In this document: piece after piece, positions 40,654-49,480 of the stretch
Layout of the letters: each line of letters opens with the position of its first letter
Position numbering within the stretch: the stretch's first letter is position 1
NCBI RefSeq assembly: GCF_001019615.1
Contig: NZ_JNBQ01000008.1
Location: forward strand, 54,417-118,416
Reading direction: 5' to 3'
DNA length: 64,000 nucleotides
Origin: Cellulosimicrobium funkei
Lineage (GTDB): Bacteria; Actinomycetota; Actinomycetes; Actinomycetales; Cellulomonadaceae
The notes under the pieces: model-generated
What the model saw: only the letters and a program-made list of their open reading frames with translations
The model's database searches: none
What the model was told of the DNA's origin: nothing
Position numbers and translations under genes: made by a program

Positions 40654-42188
40654 TCAGCGGCCCGTGCCCCGGGGGAGGAAGAGCGCGGCCGCGGTGGCGA
40701 CCGCGAGCACGGCGGCACCGACGGCGAGGGCCGGTACGAGCCCGGTCGCGAAGGCGGCCGGTGTGAGCGCCCCGCCCGCGGCGAGGAAGACGGCGGTCAG
40801 CACCGCGACCCCGAGCGCGACGCCGATCTCCCGCAGCGTCGCGTTGACGCTGCTCGCCGTCGCGTGGTCGGCGTCCGCGACCCCGGCGAGCACCGCCGTC
40901 GCGACGGGCGCGAAGGTGAGACCCATGCCGACGCCGGCGAGCACGAACGCCGGCACGAGCGCGCCGTAGACGGTCGGGTCCGCGTCCACGAGGGAGGCCA
41001 TCCAGCCGAGCGCGACGGTCTGGAGGGCGAGGCCGGTGACGACGAGGGGGCGCACGCCGACGCGGGATGCGAGCGCACCCGCGAGGGGCGCGACGACCAT
41101 GGGCGCGGCCGTCCACGGCAGGGTCCGGACGCCCGCCTCGAGAGGGGGGAGTAGCCCTGGCCCACCTGGAGGAACTGCGTGAGCAGGAAGACCGCGCCGA
41201 ACATCCCGACGGCGAACGCGAGGCTCGCGACGTTGGCCGCGCTGAAGCTCCGCGAGCGGAACAGGCGCAGCGGGACGAGCGGGTGCGCGGTGCGGGCTTC
41301 CCGGACGACGAAGAGCACGAGCAGGGCGGTCGCCGCGGCGAGGGTCGCGATCGTCGCCGCCGACCCCCACCCGCGCCGCTCGGCGTCGACGATGCCCCAC
41401 ACGGCGAGCAGCACGCCGCCGCCCGCGAGGAGCAGCCCCGGGACGTCGAACGGCTGCCGGCGCCCGAACGACTCGCGCAGCGCCGCGAGGACGAGCGGCA
41501 CGGCGACGAGGGCGACCGGGACGTTGAGCCAGAAGATCGCCTGCCAGCTCAGGCCCTCGACGACGGCGCCGCCGACGAGCGGTCCGAGCGCGATGCCGAG
41601 GCCGGAGACGCCGCCCCACACGCCGATCGCGAGCGCGCGCCGCGCGGCCGGGACGGCGCCGACGAGCAGCGTGAGCGACAGCGGGAAGATCGCCGCGGCG
41701 CCGGCGCCCTGGACGGCGCGGGCCGCGACGAGCGCGCCGGGGGTGTCCGCGAGGGCGGCGGCCGCCGACGCGAGCGTGAAGAGCGCGATCCCGCCGACGA
41801 ACACCCGGCGGCGACCGAGGCGGTCGCCGAGCGCGGCCGCGGGCAGCATGAGCGTCGCGAACGCGAGCGTGTAGGCGTTGACGAACCACTGGAGCTGCTC
41901 GACGGTCGGCCGGAGCGCCTCCGAGATCACGGGGAGCGCCCCGGTGACGACGAGGTTGTCGAGCGTCGCCATGAACATGGGCAGCGACGCGGCGACGAGC
42001 GCGAGGGCGACGGGGCGCGCACGCCGTGCCGTGGGCTCTGGGGAGGGGCGGGGCGCCCGTGCGGTCGGCGGGCGGCGCTCCGGCGCGTCTGCGACGGTCG
42101 TGCGCGCGAGGCGCGCGCTTTCGGGCAGGTCGTCGAGCAGCGCGTCGGTCGACGCGGGGGCCGACGGTTCGGTCGAGGGGAGTGTCAT
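40654..42188 (-). pseudogene. DHA2-type MFS drug exporter, frameshifted
   Basis: The gene reads as a 14-helix major facilitator (EmrB/QacA type) but in two frames. From the ATG at 42188 (GGAGG upstream) the first frame gives about 347 good residues, with MFMATLDNLVVTGALPVI, LGDRLGRRRVFVGG and QFLQVGQGYSPL. Past a run of six C (41144-41149, minus strand) it turns into Arg/Ser nonsense, and the remaining part (EAGVRTLPWTAAPMVVAPLA to the end at 40654) continues in another frame. Either one extra C or removal of two bases restores about 511 residues. This may be a real lesion, a slippage switch or a sequencing error. It is divergent from a TetR gene. Confidence 0.85.
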
Positions 42189-42269
42189 GGTCGAGCCTCC
42201 GAGGCGGGAGTAAGCATTGATTGATTACTTCCTGAGTGACGCTAGTAATCGACTGATAACCTGTCAACC
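42189..42269. promoter_or_regulatory. Divergent promoter/operator region of the MFS and TetR genes
   Basis: This 81-bp spacer is the most AT-rich piece of the window. GATTACT (42223-42229) and AGTAATC (42244-42250) form an inverted repeat with a 14-nt centre, a likely operator half-site pair for the TetR product. A -10-like GATAAC (42255-42260) lies 9 nt before tetR. Confidence 0.55.
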
Positions 42270-42860
42270 ATGAGTTCCGACGCACCGGTCCGGCGCATGA
42301 CGCGCGACGAGCGCCGCGAGCAGATCCTCGACGCCGCCACCGCGGTGTTCGCCGAGGGCGGCTACGCGGGCACCAGCACGGACCAGGTCGCGCGGGCCGC
42401 GAACGTGTCCCAGCCCTACGTCGTGCGGCTCTTCGGGACCAAGGAGGAGCTGTTCCGCGAGGTGTTCGACCGTGTCGCGAGCGAGATCGTCGCGCGGTTC
42501 GAGGCCGTCCCGCCCGGCCCGGACGCCAAGGCCGCGATGGGCGAGGCGTACACGCGGCTCATCGCCGACCCGGACCAGCTCCGCGTCCTCATGCACGGGT
42601 TCGTGCTCGGCGCCGACCCGGTGCTCGGCACCCGGGCGCGCGCGGTGCTGGCGCAGGCGTTCGACCTCTACCGCACGCGTGCCGGGGCGAGCGACGAGGA
42701 GGCGCGCGACTTCGTGGCGCGCGGGATGCTGCTCAACACGCTGTTCGCCGTCGAGGCCCCGTCGCACGCCGACGACGACCCGGCGCTCGCGGTGCTCGTC
42801 CGGTGCACGGTCGACCCGTCGGACGCACCGGGTCGGGCGTCGACGGGGGCGGCCCGATGA
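42270..42860 (+). CDS. TetR family transcriptional regulator
   Basis: A 196-residue repressor with an N-terminal helix-turn-helix (about 14-60: REQILDAATAVFAEGGYAGT, TDQVARAANVSQPYVVRLF, then TKEELFREVF) and a variable C-terminal ligand domain. Its divergent placement next to the MFS exporter suggests it represses that gene and itself; the inducer is unknown. The stop overlaps the truB start by ATGA, an unusual coupling to a housekeeping gene. Confidence 0.9.
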   Translation: MSSDAPVRRMTRDERREQILDAATAVFAEGGYAGTSTDQVARAANVSQPYVVRLFGTKEELFREVFDRVASEIVARFEAVPPGPDAKAAMGEAYTRLIADPDQLRVLMHGFVLGADPVLGTRARAVLAQAFDLYRTRAGASDEEARDFVARGMLLNTLFAVEAPSHADDDPALAVLVRCTVDPSDAPGRASTGAAR

Positions 42861-43837
42861 CCGCCGCACGCACCGAGCGTCCGCGCGACCAGGCGCCCCG
42901 CCGCCCGACGGCGCCCGACGGCCTGGTCGTCGTCGACAAGCCGGGCGGCTGGACGAGCCACGACGTGGTCGGTCGCGGACGGCGGCTCGCGGGCACGCGC
43001 AAGGTCGGCCACGCCGGCACGCTCGACCCCATGGCGACGGGCGTGCTCGTGCTCGGGGTCGGCCGGGCCACGAAGCTCCTCACGTACGTCGTCGGCGCGG
43101 ACAAGGACTACCACGCGACGATCCGGCTCGGCGCGAGCACGACGACCGACGACGCCGAGGGCGAGGTCGTCGCGACCGCGGACGCGTCCGGCGTCGGGCG
43201 CGCCGACCTCGACCGCGCGATCGCCGACCTCACGGGCGAGATCCTCCAGGTGCCGAGCACGGTGAGCGCGATCAAGGTCGACGGGAAGCGCGCCTACGCC
43301 CGCGCCCGCGCGGGCGAGGACGTCGCGCTCGCGGCGCGCCCCGTCGTCGTCTCGCGGTTCGAGGTCCTCGACGTGCGCCCGGTGGGGGCGGGGGAGACGC
43401 CCGACGGCGCGCCTCCCGCCCTGGACGTGGACGTCGCCGTGACCGTGTCGTCGGGCACGTACGTGCGCGCGCTCGCGCGCGACCTCGGCGCGGCGCTCGG
43501 CGTCGGCGGGCACCTCACGGCCCTGCGGCGCACGCGCGTCGGCGGGTACGGGCTCGACGTCGCCTCGACGCTCGAAGAGCTCGAGGCGCAGGCCGACCGC
43601 GACGGCGTCCTCGCGACGCTGCCGCTCGCCGAGGCCGCGCGCGCGACGTTCCCCGTGCGCGAGCTCACGGCGCAGGAGGCCACGGCGCTGTCGTACGGGC
43701 AGTGGATCCCCGGGACCGGGTCGCCCGGGACCACGGCGGCGATCTCCCCGGCCGGCGAGCTCGTCGCCCTCGTCGAGGACACGCGCCGCGGCGGCGCCGA
43801 CCTCGCGAGGCCCGTGCTCGTCCTGGCGCCCGCCTGA
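42857..43837 (+). CDS. truB: tRNA pseudouridine-55 synthase
   Basis: Makes pseudouridine at U55 of the T-loop. The 326-residue product has LVVVDKPGGWTSHDVV, catalytic Asp57 in GHAGTLDPMATG, the KDYHATIRLG segment, SGTYVRALARDLG and a C-terminal PUA-like domain. The ATG at 42857 overlaps the tetR stop; codons further upstream belong to tetR. In many relatives truB follows rbfA, so the exporter/TetR pair looks inserted between them (inference). Confidence 0.93.
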   Translation: MTAARTERPRDQAPRRPTAPDGLVVVDKPGGWTSHDVVGRGRRLAGTRKVGHAGTLDPMATGVLVLGVGRATKLLTYVVGADKDYHATIRLGASTTTDDAEGEVVATADASGVGRADLDRAIADLTGEILQVPSTVSAIKVDGKRAYARARAGEDVALAARPVVVSRFEVLDVRPVGAGETPDGAPPALDVDVAVTVSSGTYVRALARDLGAALGVGGHLTALRRTRVGGYGLDVASTLEELEAQADRDGVLATLPLAEAARATFPVRELTAQEATALSYGQWIPGTGSPGTTAAISPAGELVALVEDTRRGGADLARPVLVLAPA

Positions 43838-43943
43838 CGTCCTCGGTTCGGCGTCGGGGCCGGGGCGTGGCAGTCTTGTCCAGCGGCGCCGACGACTCCC
43901 TGCCGGCGCGCCCGACCCACCCCCTCACCGGAGGAGTTCTCGC

Positions 43944-44978
43944 GTGCACCTGTGGACGGACCTGAGCCAGGTTCCCCCGGGTTTCGGCCCGTCGGTCGTG
44001 ACGATCGGCAACTTCGACGGCGTCCACCGCGGCCACGCCCAGGTGCTCGGGCGGATCGTCGACCTCGCCCGCTCGCGCGCCGCGCGCGCCGTCGCCGTGA
44101 CGTTCCACCCGCACCCGGCGGTGGTACACCGCCCCGAGAGCGCGCCCGAGCTCATCACGGGCATCGCCGACCGGGTCGAGCTGCTCGCGGCGACGGGCCT
44201 GGACGCCGTCCTCCTCGTGGAGTACACGCTCGAGTTCGCGCGCCAGACCCCGGAGGAGTTCGTGCGCACGTACCTCGTCGACGGGCTCCGGGTCGGGACC
44301 GTCGTCGTGGGGCACGACGTGCGCTTCGGCCGCGACAACGCCGGGACGATCGAGACCATGGTCGAGCTCGGGTCGCGGTTCGGCTTCGAGGTCGTGGCGA
44401 TCGACGACGTCGGGCAGCACCAGGGCGTGCCCGTCACGGACGAGGCCGCGCCGGGGGACTCGCAGGTGCGCTGGTCCTCCACGGGCGTGCGGGCGCTGCT
44501 CGCGGCGGGCGACGTGCGCGAGGCGGCGCGCATCCTCGGCCGGCCGCACCGCGTGCGGGGCACGGTCGTGCACGGCGACGCCCGGGGTCGTGAGCTCGGC
44601 TTCCCGACGGCGAACCTCGGTGCGATCAGCGGCATGGTCCCGGCCGACGGCGTGTACGCGGGCTGGCTGGAGCGGCCGCAGCTCGCGGGCGCCGACCCCG
44701 AGCACGCCGACGTCCGCCTCCCGGCCGCGATCTCGATCGGCACCAACCCGACGTTCGACGGGCTCGAGCGCCGGGTCGAGGCGTACGTCCTCGACCGCGC
44801 CGACCTCGACCTGTACGACGAGGACGTGGTCCTCGAGCTGGTCGAGCGCCTGCGCCCGACGCTGCGCTTCGACGGCATCGAGCCGCTCGTCGCGCAGATG
44901 CACGACGACGTCGCCCGCGCCCGCGAGATCCTCGCCCGCGCGGACGGGGAGCCGGTCGCGACGGCCCCGGAGGCCTGA
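43944..44978 (+). CDS. ribF: Bifunctional riboflavin kinase/FAD synthetase
   Basis: Converts riboflavin to FMN and FAD. The 344-residue product has the N-terminal FMN adenylyltransferase domain (VVTIGNFDGVHRGHAQVL, TFHPHP, FGRDNAGTI) and the C-terminal kinase domain (GRELGFPTANL, ADGVYAGW, SIGTNPTF). GTG start after GGAGGAG. A weak -10-like CAGTCT is at 43871-43876. An ABC ATPase gene starts 2 nt after its stop. Confidence 0.95.
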   Translation: MHLWTDLSQVPPGFGPSVVTIGNFDGVHRGHAQVLGRIVDLARSRAARAVAVTFHPHPAVVHRPESAPELITGIADRVELLAATGLDAVLLVEYTLEFARQTPEEFVRTYLVDGLRVGTVVVGHDVRFGRDNAGTIETMVELGSRFGFEVVAIDDVGQHQGVPVTDEAAPGDSQVRWSSTGVRALLAAGDVREAARILGRPHRVRGTVVHGDARGRELGFPTANLGAISGMVPADGVYAGWLERPQLAGADPEHADVRLPAAISIGTNPTFDGLERRVEAYVLDRADLDLYDEDVVLELVERLRPTLRFDGIEPLVAQMHDDVARAREILARADGEPVATAPEA

Positions 44979-44980
44979 CC

Positions 44981-45685
44981 GTGGCGGCCTCGACCCCGGC
45001 ACCTGCCCCCGTGCTCGAGGCGCGCGCGCTGCGCGTCGGCTACGCCGACGTCGCCGTGTGCGCCCCGGTGGACCTCACCGTGCAGCCCGGCGAGCTGGTC
45101 GTCGTCATCGGCGCGAACGGCAGCGGGAAGTCGACGCTCCTGCGCACGGTGCTCGGCCTCCAGCCCGCGCTCGGCGGGGCCGTGCGGGCCTTCGGCCGCG
45201 CGGTCGACGAGCGCGAGCGGGACTTCCGCGCGCGCGTCGCGGGCGTGCTCGACGACGACGCGTTCTTCCCCGCGCTCACGGTGCGCGAGCACCTCGTCCT
45301 CGTCGCGCGCGGGCACGGCGTGGTCGGTGCGGGGGCGGCCGTGGACGCGCTCCTGGACCGGTTCGGGATCGCGGAGCAGGCGGCGGCTCTCCCGTCGGCG
45401 CTCTCGTCGGGCCAGCGGCGCCGCTTCCTCCTCGCCTCCGGCTTCGTGCGGCCCCGTGGGCTGCTCGTGCTCGACGAGCCGGAGCAGCGCCTCGACCCCG
45501 GCATGCGCGAACGGCTCGCGGGCCTGCTCGTCGACGACGCGCGCAGCGGCGTCGCCGTGGTCCTCGCGACGCACGACCCGGACCTCGTCGCGCGGACCGG
45601 CGCCCGTGGCCTGCTCGTGGGTGACGACGCGTGCGTCGCCCTGGATCCCGCGGACGCGCACGACGCGCTCCTGGCGGTGCGCTGA
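44981..45685 (+). CDS. ABC transporter ATP-binding protein
   Basis: A 234-residue ABC ATPase with Walker A GANGSGKST at 44-52, signature LSSGQRRR (instead of LSGGQ), Walker B LLVLDEPEQRLD and a switch His in ATHD. The Gln of the D-loop region (EPEQRLD) is unusual. It pairs with the next gene, a polytopic membrane protein, 2 nt away; the substrate is unknown. Co-transcription with ribF looks likely because of the 2-nt spacing but is probably incidental to function. Confidence 0.87.
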   Translation: MAASTPAPAPVLEARALRVGYADVAVCAPVDLTVQPGELVVVIGANGSGKSTLLRTVLGLQPALGGAVRAFGRAVDERERDFRARVAGVLDDDAFFPALTVREHLVLVARGHGVVGAGAAVDALLDRFGIAEQAAALPSALSSGQRRRFLLASGFVRPRGLLVLDEPEQRLDPGMRERLAGLLVDDARSGVAVVLATHDPDLVARTGARGLLVGDDACVALDPADAHDALLAVR

Positions 45686-45687
45686 CG

Positions 45688-47292
45688 GTGACCGGCGCGC
45701 ACCCCGACGGAGCTCCCGGGGAGACTCGCCGCGCGAGCCGCGACGACGGTCCCGGCGACGCGGCGGACGGGCTGCGCACCGACCCCGACGAGCTGCTCAC
45801 CGGCCGTGAGCTGCGGCTCCTGACGGCGCGCGCCGCGGCGGCGCGGGCCGACGCCGGGCCGGGGGAGATCGTCGTCGACGTCGCCTACGCGGTGGTGTCC
45901 GTCGCGCTCGCGACCGGCTGGGTGATCGGGCTCGCCTCGATGCTGCGCTCGTCGCTGGACACCGGCGCCGCGGCCGGCTCGGCGCAGGTGCTCGGTCCGG
46001 GCGGGATCCAGGCGCTCGGGACGGCCGCTCTGCTCGCGTTCCTCACGGGGACGGCCGTGCGCCTGGGCCCGGTGGGCGCGGGCAGCGGGGGAGTCCGCTG
46101 GTGGGTGCCCACCCCGGCAGACCGGCGCGGGCTCGTCGTGCCGTCGTTCGTCCGGGCGGTGCTGCTCGGCGGTGTCGTCGGCGCGGTCGGGACCGCCGTC
46201 GTCGCGGTCGCCGCGGGGCTCGACGCCGGCCCGGCGGTGCGGGGCGCGCTCACCGGCGGCGCCCTCGGCCTCCTGCTCGTCTCGGTCGCGGGCCTCGTCC
46301 AGCCGTCGACCCGCGCGGCGGCGGCGCTCGCCCGCGCGAGCGACGTCGCCGTCGCGGCCGTGCCGGTCGCGGGCCTCGTGCTCGTCGTCGTCGGCCGCTC
46401 CGGCCTGCCCGCGCTCGCCGCGCCGCCGCTCGTCGCGGTCGGGCTCCTCGCGGTCACGGCGGTGCTCGTGCTGCGCTGGTGGCGCGGGCTGGAGTCGCTC
46501 GGCGCGACCGTCCTGCGCGCGCAGAGCTCGGTCGCGGACCAGGTGGGCGGCGCCGTGCTCTCGTTCGACACGCGCGACCTCGGCCGCGCCCTGCGTCGTG
46601 CCGGGGCTGCCCGGGTGCGCGTCCGGCGCCCGCGCCGGTTCGCCGCGGTGCGCGGCGCGTTCGGCGCGGTCGTGACGGCCGACCTCGTCCTCCTCGGGCG
46701 CAGCCCGTCCGCGCTCGCGCAGCTCGTCGGCCTGGGCGCGCTGACGGTCGTCGCCCAGCAGGTCCCGGGCCTCGGCTCGGGGTTCGGCCTCTTCGCGGTG
46801 CTGGTCGTGGCGGGCCTCGGCGCCGCGGTGCTCGGCGCCGAGGGGGCGCGCACCGCGGAGATGGCGCCCGTCGTCGACTCCCTCGTGCCGCTCGCCGCGC
46901 GCTGGACCCGGTTCGCGCGCGCCGTCGTCCCCACGCTCACGGCCGCCGCGTGCCTCCTCGCGGGTTCGGCGCCGCTGGTGGTCGCGACGGGAGACGGGCG
47001 CTGGGTCGCGCTCGGCGTGCTCACGGCCGTCGTGCAGGGCGCAGCCGCCGTGCGCAGCGCCTACCGCGAGCCGCCCGACTGGGGCGGCCCGCTGCTCGCG
47101 ACGCCCGCGGGCGGCGTGCCGACGGGCGCCGCCGCGGTCCTGCGCAAGGGCCCGGACGTAGCGGTCCTCGGCGCCGTCCCCCTGGGCGTCGCGCTCCTCG
47201 TCGGCGCTCCCGGCTGGGGTGCGGTCGTCGCGCAGGCCCTCGCGGCGGTGCTGGCGCTCGCGGTCGCGACCCACGTGCGCGCGGCGCGCTGA
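45688..47292 (+). CDS. Polytopic membrane protein (DUF6297-like), ABC partner
   Basis: A 534-residue protein with a polar N-terminus (about 50 residues) and about 10-12 hydrophobic segments, very rich in Ala, Val, Leu and Gly. It has no recognised catalytic motif. It resembles the DUF6297 family of actinobacterial membrane proteins encoded beside ABC ATPases; I hold that family name loosely. GTG start 2 nt after the ATPase stop. Probably the permease of an exporter. Confidence 0.65.
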   Translation: MTGAHPDGAPGETRRASRDDGPGDAADGLRTDPDELLTGRELRLLTARAAAARADAGPGEIVVDVAYAVVSVALATGWVIGLASMLRSSLDTGAAAGSAQVLGPGGIQALGTAALLAFLTGTAVRLGPVGAGSGGVRWWVPTPADRRGLVVPSFVRAVLLGGVVGAVGTAVVAVAAGLDAGPAVRGALTGGALGLLLVSVAGLVQPSTRAAAALARASDVAVAAVPVAGLVLVVVGRSGLPALAAPPLVAVGLLAVTAVLVLRWWRGLESLGATVLRAQSSVADQVGGAVLSFDTRDLGRALRRAGAARVRVRRPRRFAAVRGAFGAVVTADLVLLGRSPSALAQLVGLGALTVVAQQVPGLGSGFGLFAVLVVAGLGAAVLGAEGARTAEMAPVVDSLVPLAARWTRFARAVVPTLTAAACLLAGSAPLVVATGDGRWVALGVLTAVVQGAAAVRSAYREPPDWGGPLLATPAGGVPTGAAAVLRKGPDVAVLGAVPLGVALLVGAPGWGAVVAQALAAVLALAVATHVRAAR

Positions 47293-47317
47293 CCGCGGCC
47301 TGCGGCCGGGGGAGACG

Positions 47318-48070
47318 TCAGGCGACGACCGGTACTTCGACGACCCGGCCGTCCGCCAGGTGCACGCGGGCGTCGACCGGGCCGAGGGTCGCCTCGTCGT
47401 GCGTGACGAGCAGCGTCGCGGCGTCGAGCTCGCGCGCGAGCCGCACGACGAGCTCCACGACCTGCACGCCGCGCTCGTGGTCGAGCGCCGACGTGGGCTC
47501 GTCGACGAGGAGCACCTGCGGGTCGTTCATGAGCGCCCGCGCGATCGCCACCCGCTGGCGCTGACCGCCCGAGAGGTGCTCCGGCCGGCGGTCCGCGCGG
47601 TCCGCGACGCCCACCGCGTCGAGCAGGGCGAGCGCGTGCGCGCGGCGCGACGCGGCGGGTCGGCCGCGCAGGTGGCTCATGAGCTCGAGCTGCTCGAGCA
47701 CGGTGAGGGACGCCACGAGCTGCGGCTGCTGGAACACGATCCCGATGCGCTCGCGGCGCAGGGCCGCTGCCCGGTCCGCGGCACGCCGCGCCCGGCGGCG
47801 GGGCCCGCGCGCGGCCCGCGGCGCGCCGGCGGTGTCGTCGGGTGCGTCGAGCGGTGCGCTAACGACGTCGTCCCCGACCCGCACGACGCCGGACGTGGGC
47901 GGCGTGAGGGTCGCGGCGACGGCGAGCAGGCTGGACTTGCCGGCGCCGGAGGGGCCGAGCAGCGCCGTGGTCGTGCCCGACGGCACGGTGAGCGTGACGT
48001 CGTCCACGGCGACGAGGACGCCGTCGCCGTCGGGGTACGCGAGGCGGATGCGGTCGAGCGTGAGGTCCAC
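47318..48070 (-). CDS. MacB/LolD-type ABC transporter ATP-binding protein
   Basis: A 250-residue ATPase with Walker A GPSGAGKSS at 39-47, FQQPQLVASLTVLEQLEL, signature LSGGQRQRVAIARAL, Walker B VLLVDEPTSALD and the H-loop VTHDE. An Ala/Arg-rich insert of about 30 residues (around 75-105) sits before the Q loop. GTG start after AGGAG. Encoded after its FtsX-like permease, 79 bp apart, and convergent with the previous membrane-protein gene. Confidence 0.9.
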   Translation of the reverse strand: MDLTLDRIRLAYPDGDGVLVAVDDVTLTVPSGTTTALLGPSGAGKSSLLAVAATLTPPTSGVVRVGDDVVSAPLDAPDDTAGAPRAARGPRRRARRAADRAAALRRERIGIVFQQPQLVASLTVLEQLELMSHLRGRPAASRRAHALALLDAVGVADRADRRPEHLSGGQRQRVAIARALMNDPQVLLVDEPTSALDHERGVQVVELVVRLARELDAATLLVTHDEATLGPVDARVHLADGRVVEVPVVA

Positions 48071-48149
48071 GGGGTGCTCCTGGGGGTCTCGGGTCTGGGG
48101 GGGATGTCGGGGGACGGGTTCGGTGCGGGCGAGGGCGGCCGGACGCCGG

Positions 48150-49271
48150 TCAGCGCGCGGCGAGGGCGGCGTGCGGGTCCACGCGCGCGACCCGCGTCAC
48201 GGCGAGGACCGCGCCGAGCCCGCCGAGGGCGACGAGCACGACGGCGGGGACGAGCGTCGTCGAGACGTCGACGACGACGGGCATGACGCGCGCCGCGAGC
48301 AGGCCGGCCCCGGCCGCGAGCGCCGTGCCGAGCCCGACGCCGACGCCGAGCACGACGCCTGCCTGGCCGATCGCGTCGCGCAGGAGATAGCGCGTCGAGG
48401 CGCCCAGCGCCCGCAGCACGGCGACGTCTCCGGCGCGCTGGATGGTCCAGACCGTGAAGAACGCGCCGACGACGAGTGCGGAGACGGCGAGGAGGAACAC
48501 CTGCATGAGGGTCAGCGAGAGGTTCTCGGCGGTGAACGAGGAGATGGCGGAGCGCGCCTCGCGCGGCGTCGTGGTGACCGTCCCGAGGTCCGCGTCGGCC
48601 GCGGCGACCGCGTCCGCCGACGGCGGGTCGTCGCCGAACCGCAGCGCGACGACGGTCGCGGTCGGGCCGTCCTGAGCGTCGCCCGCAGCGGCGCCGCCGC
48701 GCGCGCCGACCGCCTGCCAGTCGTCGAGCGAGACCCAGACGACGGGCGTGTGGGCGAAGTCCGCCTCGGCGTCCGCGACCGCGGCGACGGTCAGGTCGAG
48801 CGGGCCGGCTCCGACCTGGTCGCCGACGTCCGCGCCCAGCGCGTCGGCGGCGCCGCTCGAGAGCACGACCGTCCCCGCGGAGACGTCGATGCCCCCGTCG
48901 TCCGCCCCGGGTACCAGGCCGGAGCCCGGCCGGACGCCGAACGTGGTGACGGCCGCCGTGCTCTCGCCGGACGCGCGCACCGTCGCGACGCCGAGCGGCT
49001 CCGCGTTCCGGACACCGGGGACGTCTGCCCACGCCTCCTGCTGGTCGGCCGTGACCTCGGACTCGGTGAAGGTCGGAGAGGCGCCCTCGGCCGGCGGCGC
49101 GAAGGCGAGGCGGTCGACGGGCAGCTCCGTCACGGCCGACGTGCTCGCGCGACCGAGCCCGGCGGTGAGCGCCGCGAGGAACGCGACGAGGAACGTGATG
49201 AGCGCGACGACCGTGATCATGAGCGCGAAGCGCCCGCGGGCGTGGCGCAGGTCGCGCAGGGCGAGGAACAC
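48150..49271 (-). CDS. MacB/FtsX-type ABC transporter permease
   Basis: A 373-residue permease: helix 1 at about 14-35 (FALMITVVALITFLVAFLAA), an extracytoplasmic domain of about 200 residues, and an FtsX domain with three C-terminal helices (from LMQVFLLAVSALVVGAFF). The GTG at 49271 is chosen because GGAGG precedes it and the family begins MFLALRDLRHARGRFALM; frames further upstream lack similarity. With the ATPase it forms a mechanotransmission-type system, often for peptide efflux or envelope stress. Confidence 0.88.
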   Translation of the reverse strand: MFLALRDLRHARGRFALMITVVALITFLVAFLAALTAGLGRASTSAVTELPVDRLAFAPPAEGASPTFTESEVTADQQEAWADVPGVRNAEPLGVATVRASGESTAAVTTFGVRPGSGLVPGADDGGIDVSAGTVVLSSGAADALGADVGDQVGAGPLDLTVAAVADAEADFAHTPVVWVSLDDWQAVGARGGAAAGDAQDGPTATVVALRFGDDPPSADAVAAADADLGTVTTTPREARSAISSFTAENLSLTLMQVFLLAVSALVVGAFFTVWTIQRAGDVAVLRALGASTRYLLRDAIGQAGVVLGVGVGLGTALAAGAGLLAARVMPVVVDVSTTLVPAVVLVALGGLGAVLAVTRVARVDPHAALAAR

Positions 49272-49468
49272 GGGGAGGACCTCCAGGGTGCCGTGGGCGG
49301 GTGGACGACGGCGGGCCCGGCACCGGTGGGTGCCGCGTGTGCCCGACGTCCCCTCCACGGTCCCGCGGAGGGCGCCGGTCCGGATCGTCGTGCCGGTCGG
49401 TCCTGCGGCGCCGTGGGGTGGAGCCGGGCATCGACCGTTCGGACGATGCCGGGCACGGGCGGCGTGGC

Positions 49469-49474
49469 TAGGGT
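49469..49474 (+). promoter_or_regulatory. Candidate -10 of the histidine kinase gene (leaderless)
   Basis: TAGGGT ends 6 nt before the GTG at 49481. No Shine-Dalgarno. Confidence 0.5.
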
Positions 49475-49480
49475 GACGGC

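Noticed and set aside
40654..42188. Two separate genes in the MFS region
   Set aside because: The two frames encode the two consecutive parts of one exporter and join at a single point, so one frameshifted gene explains them better.
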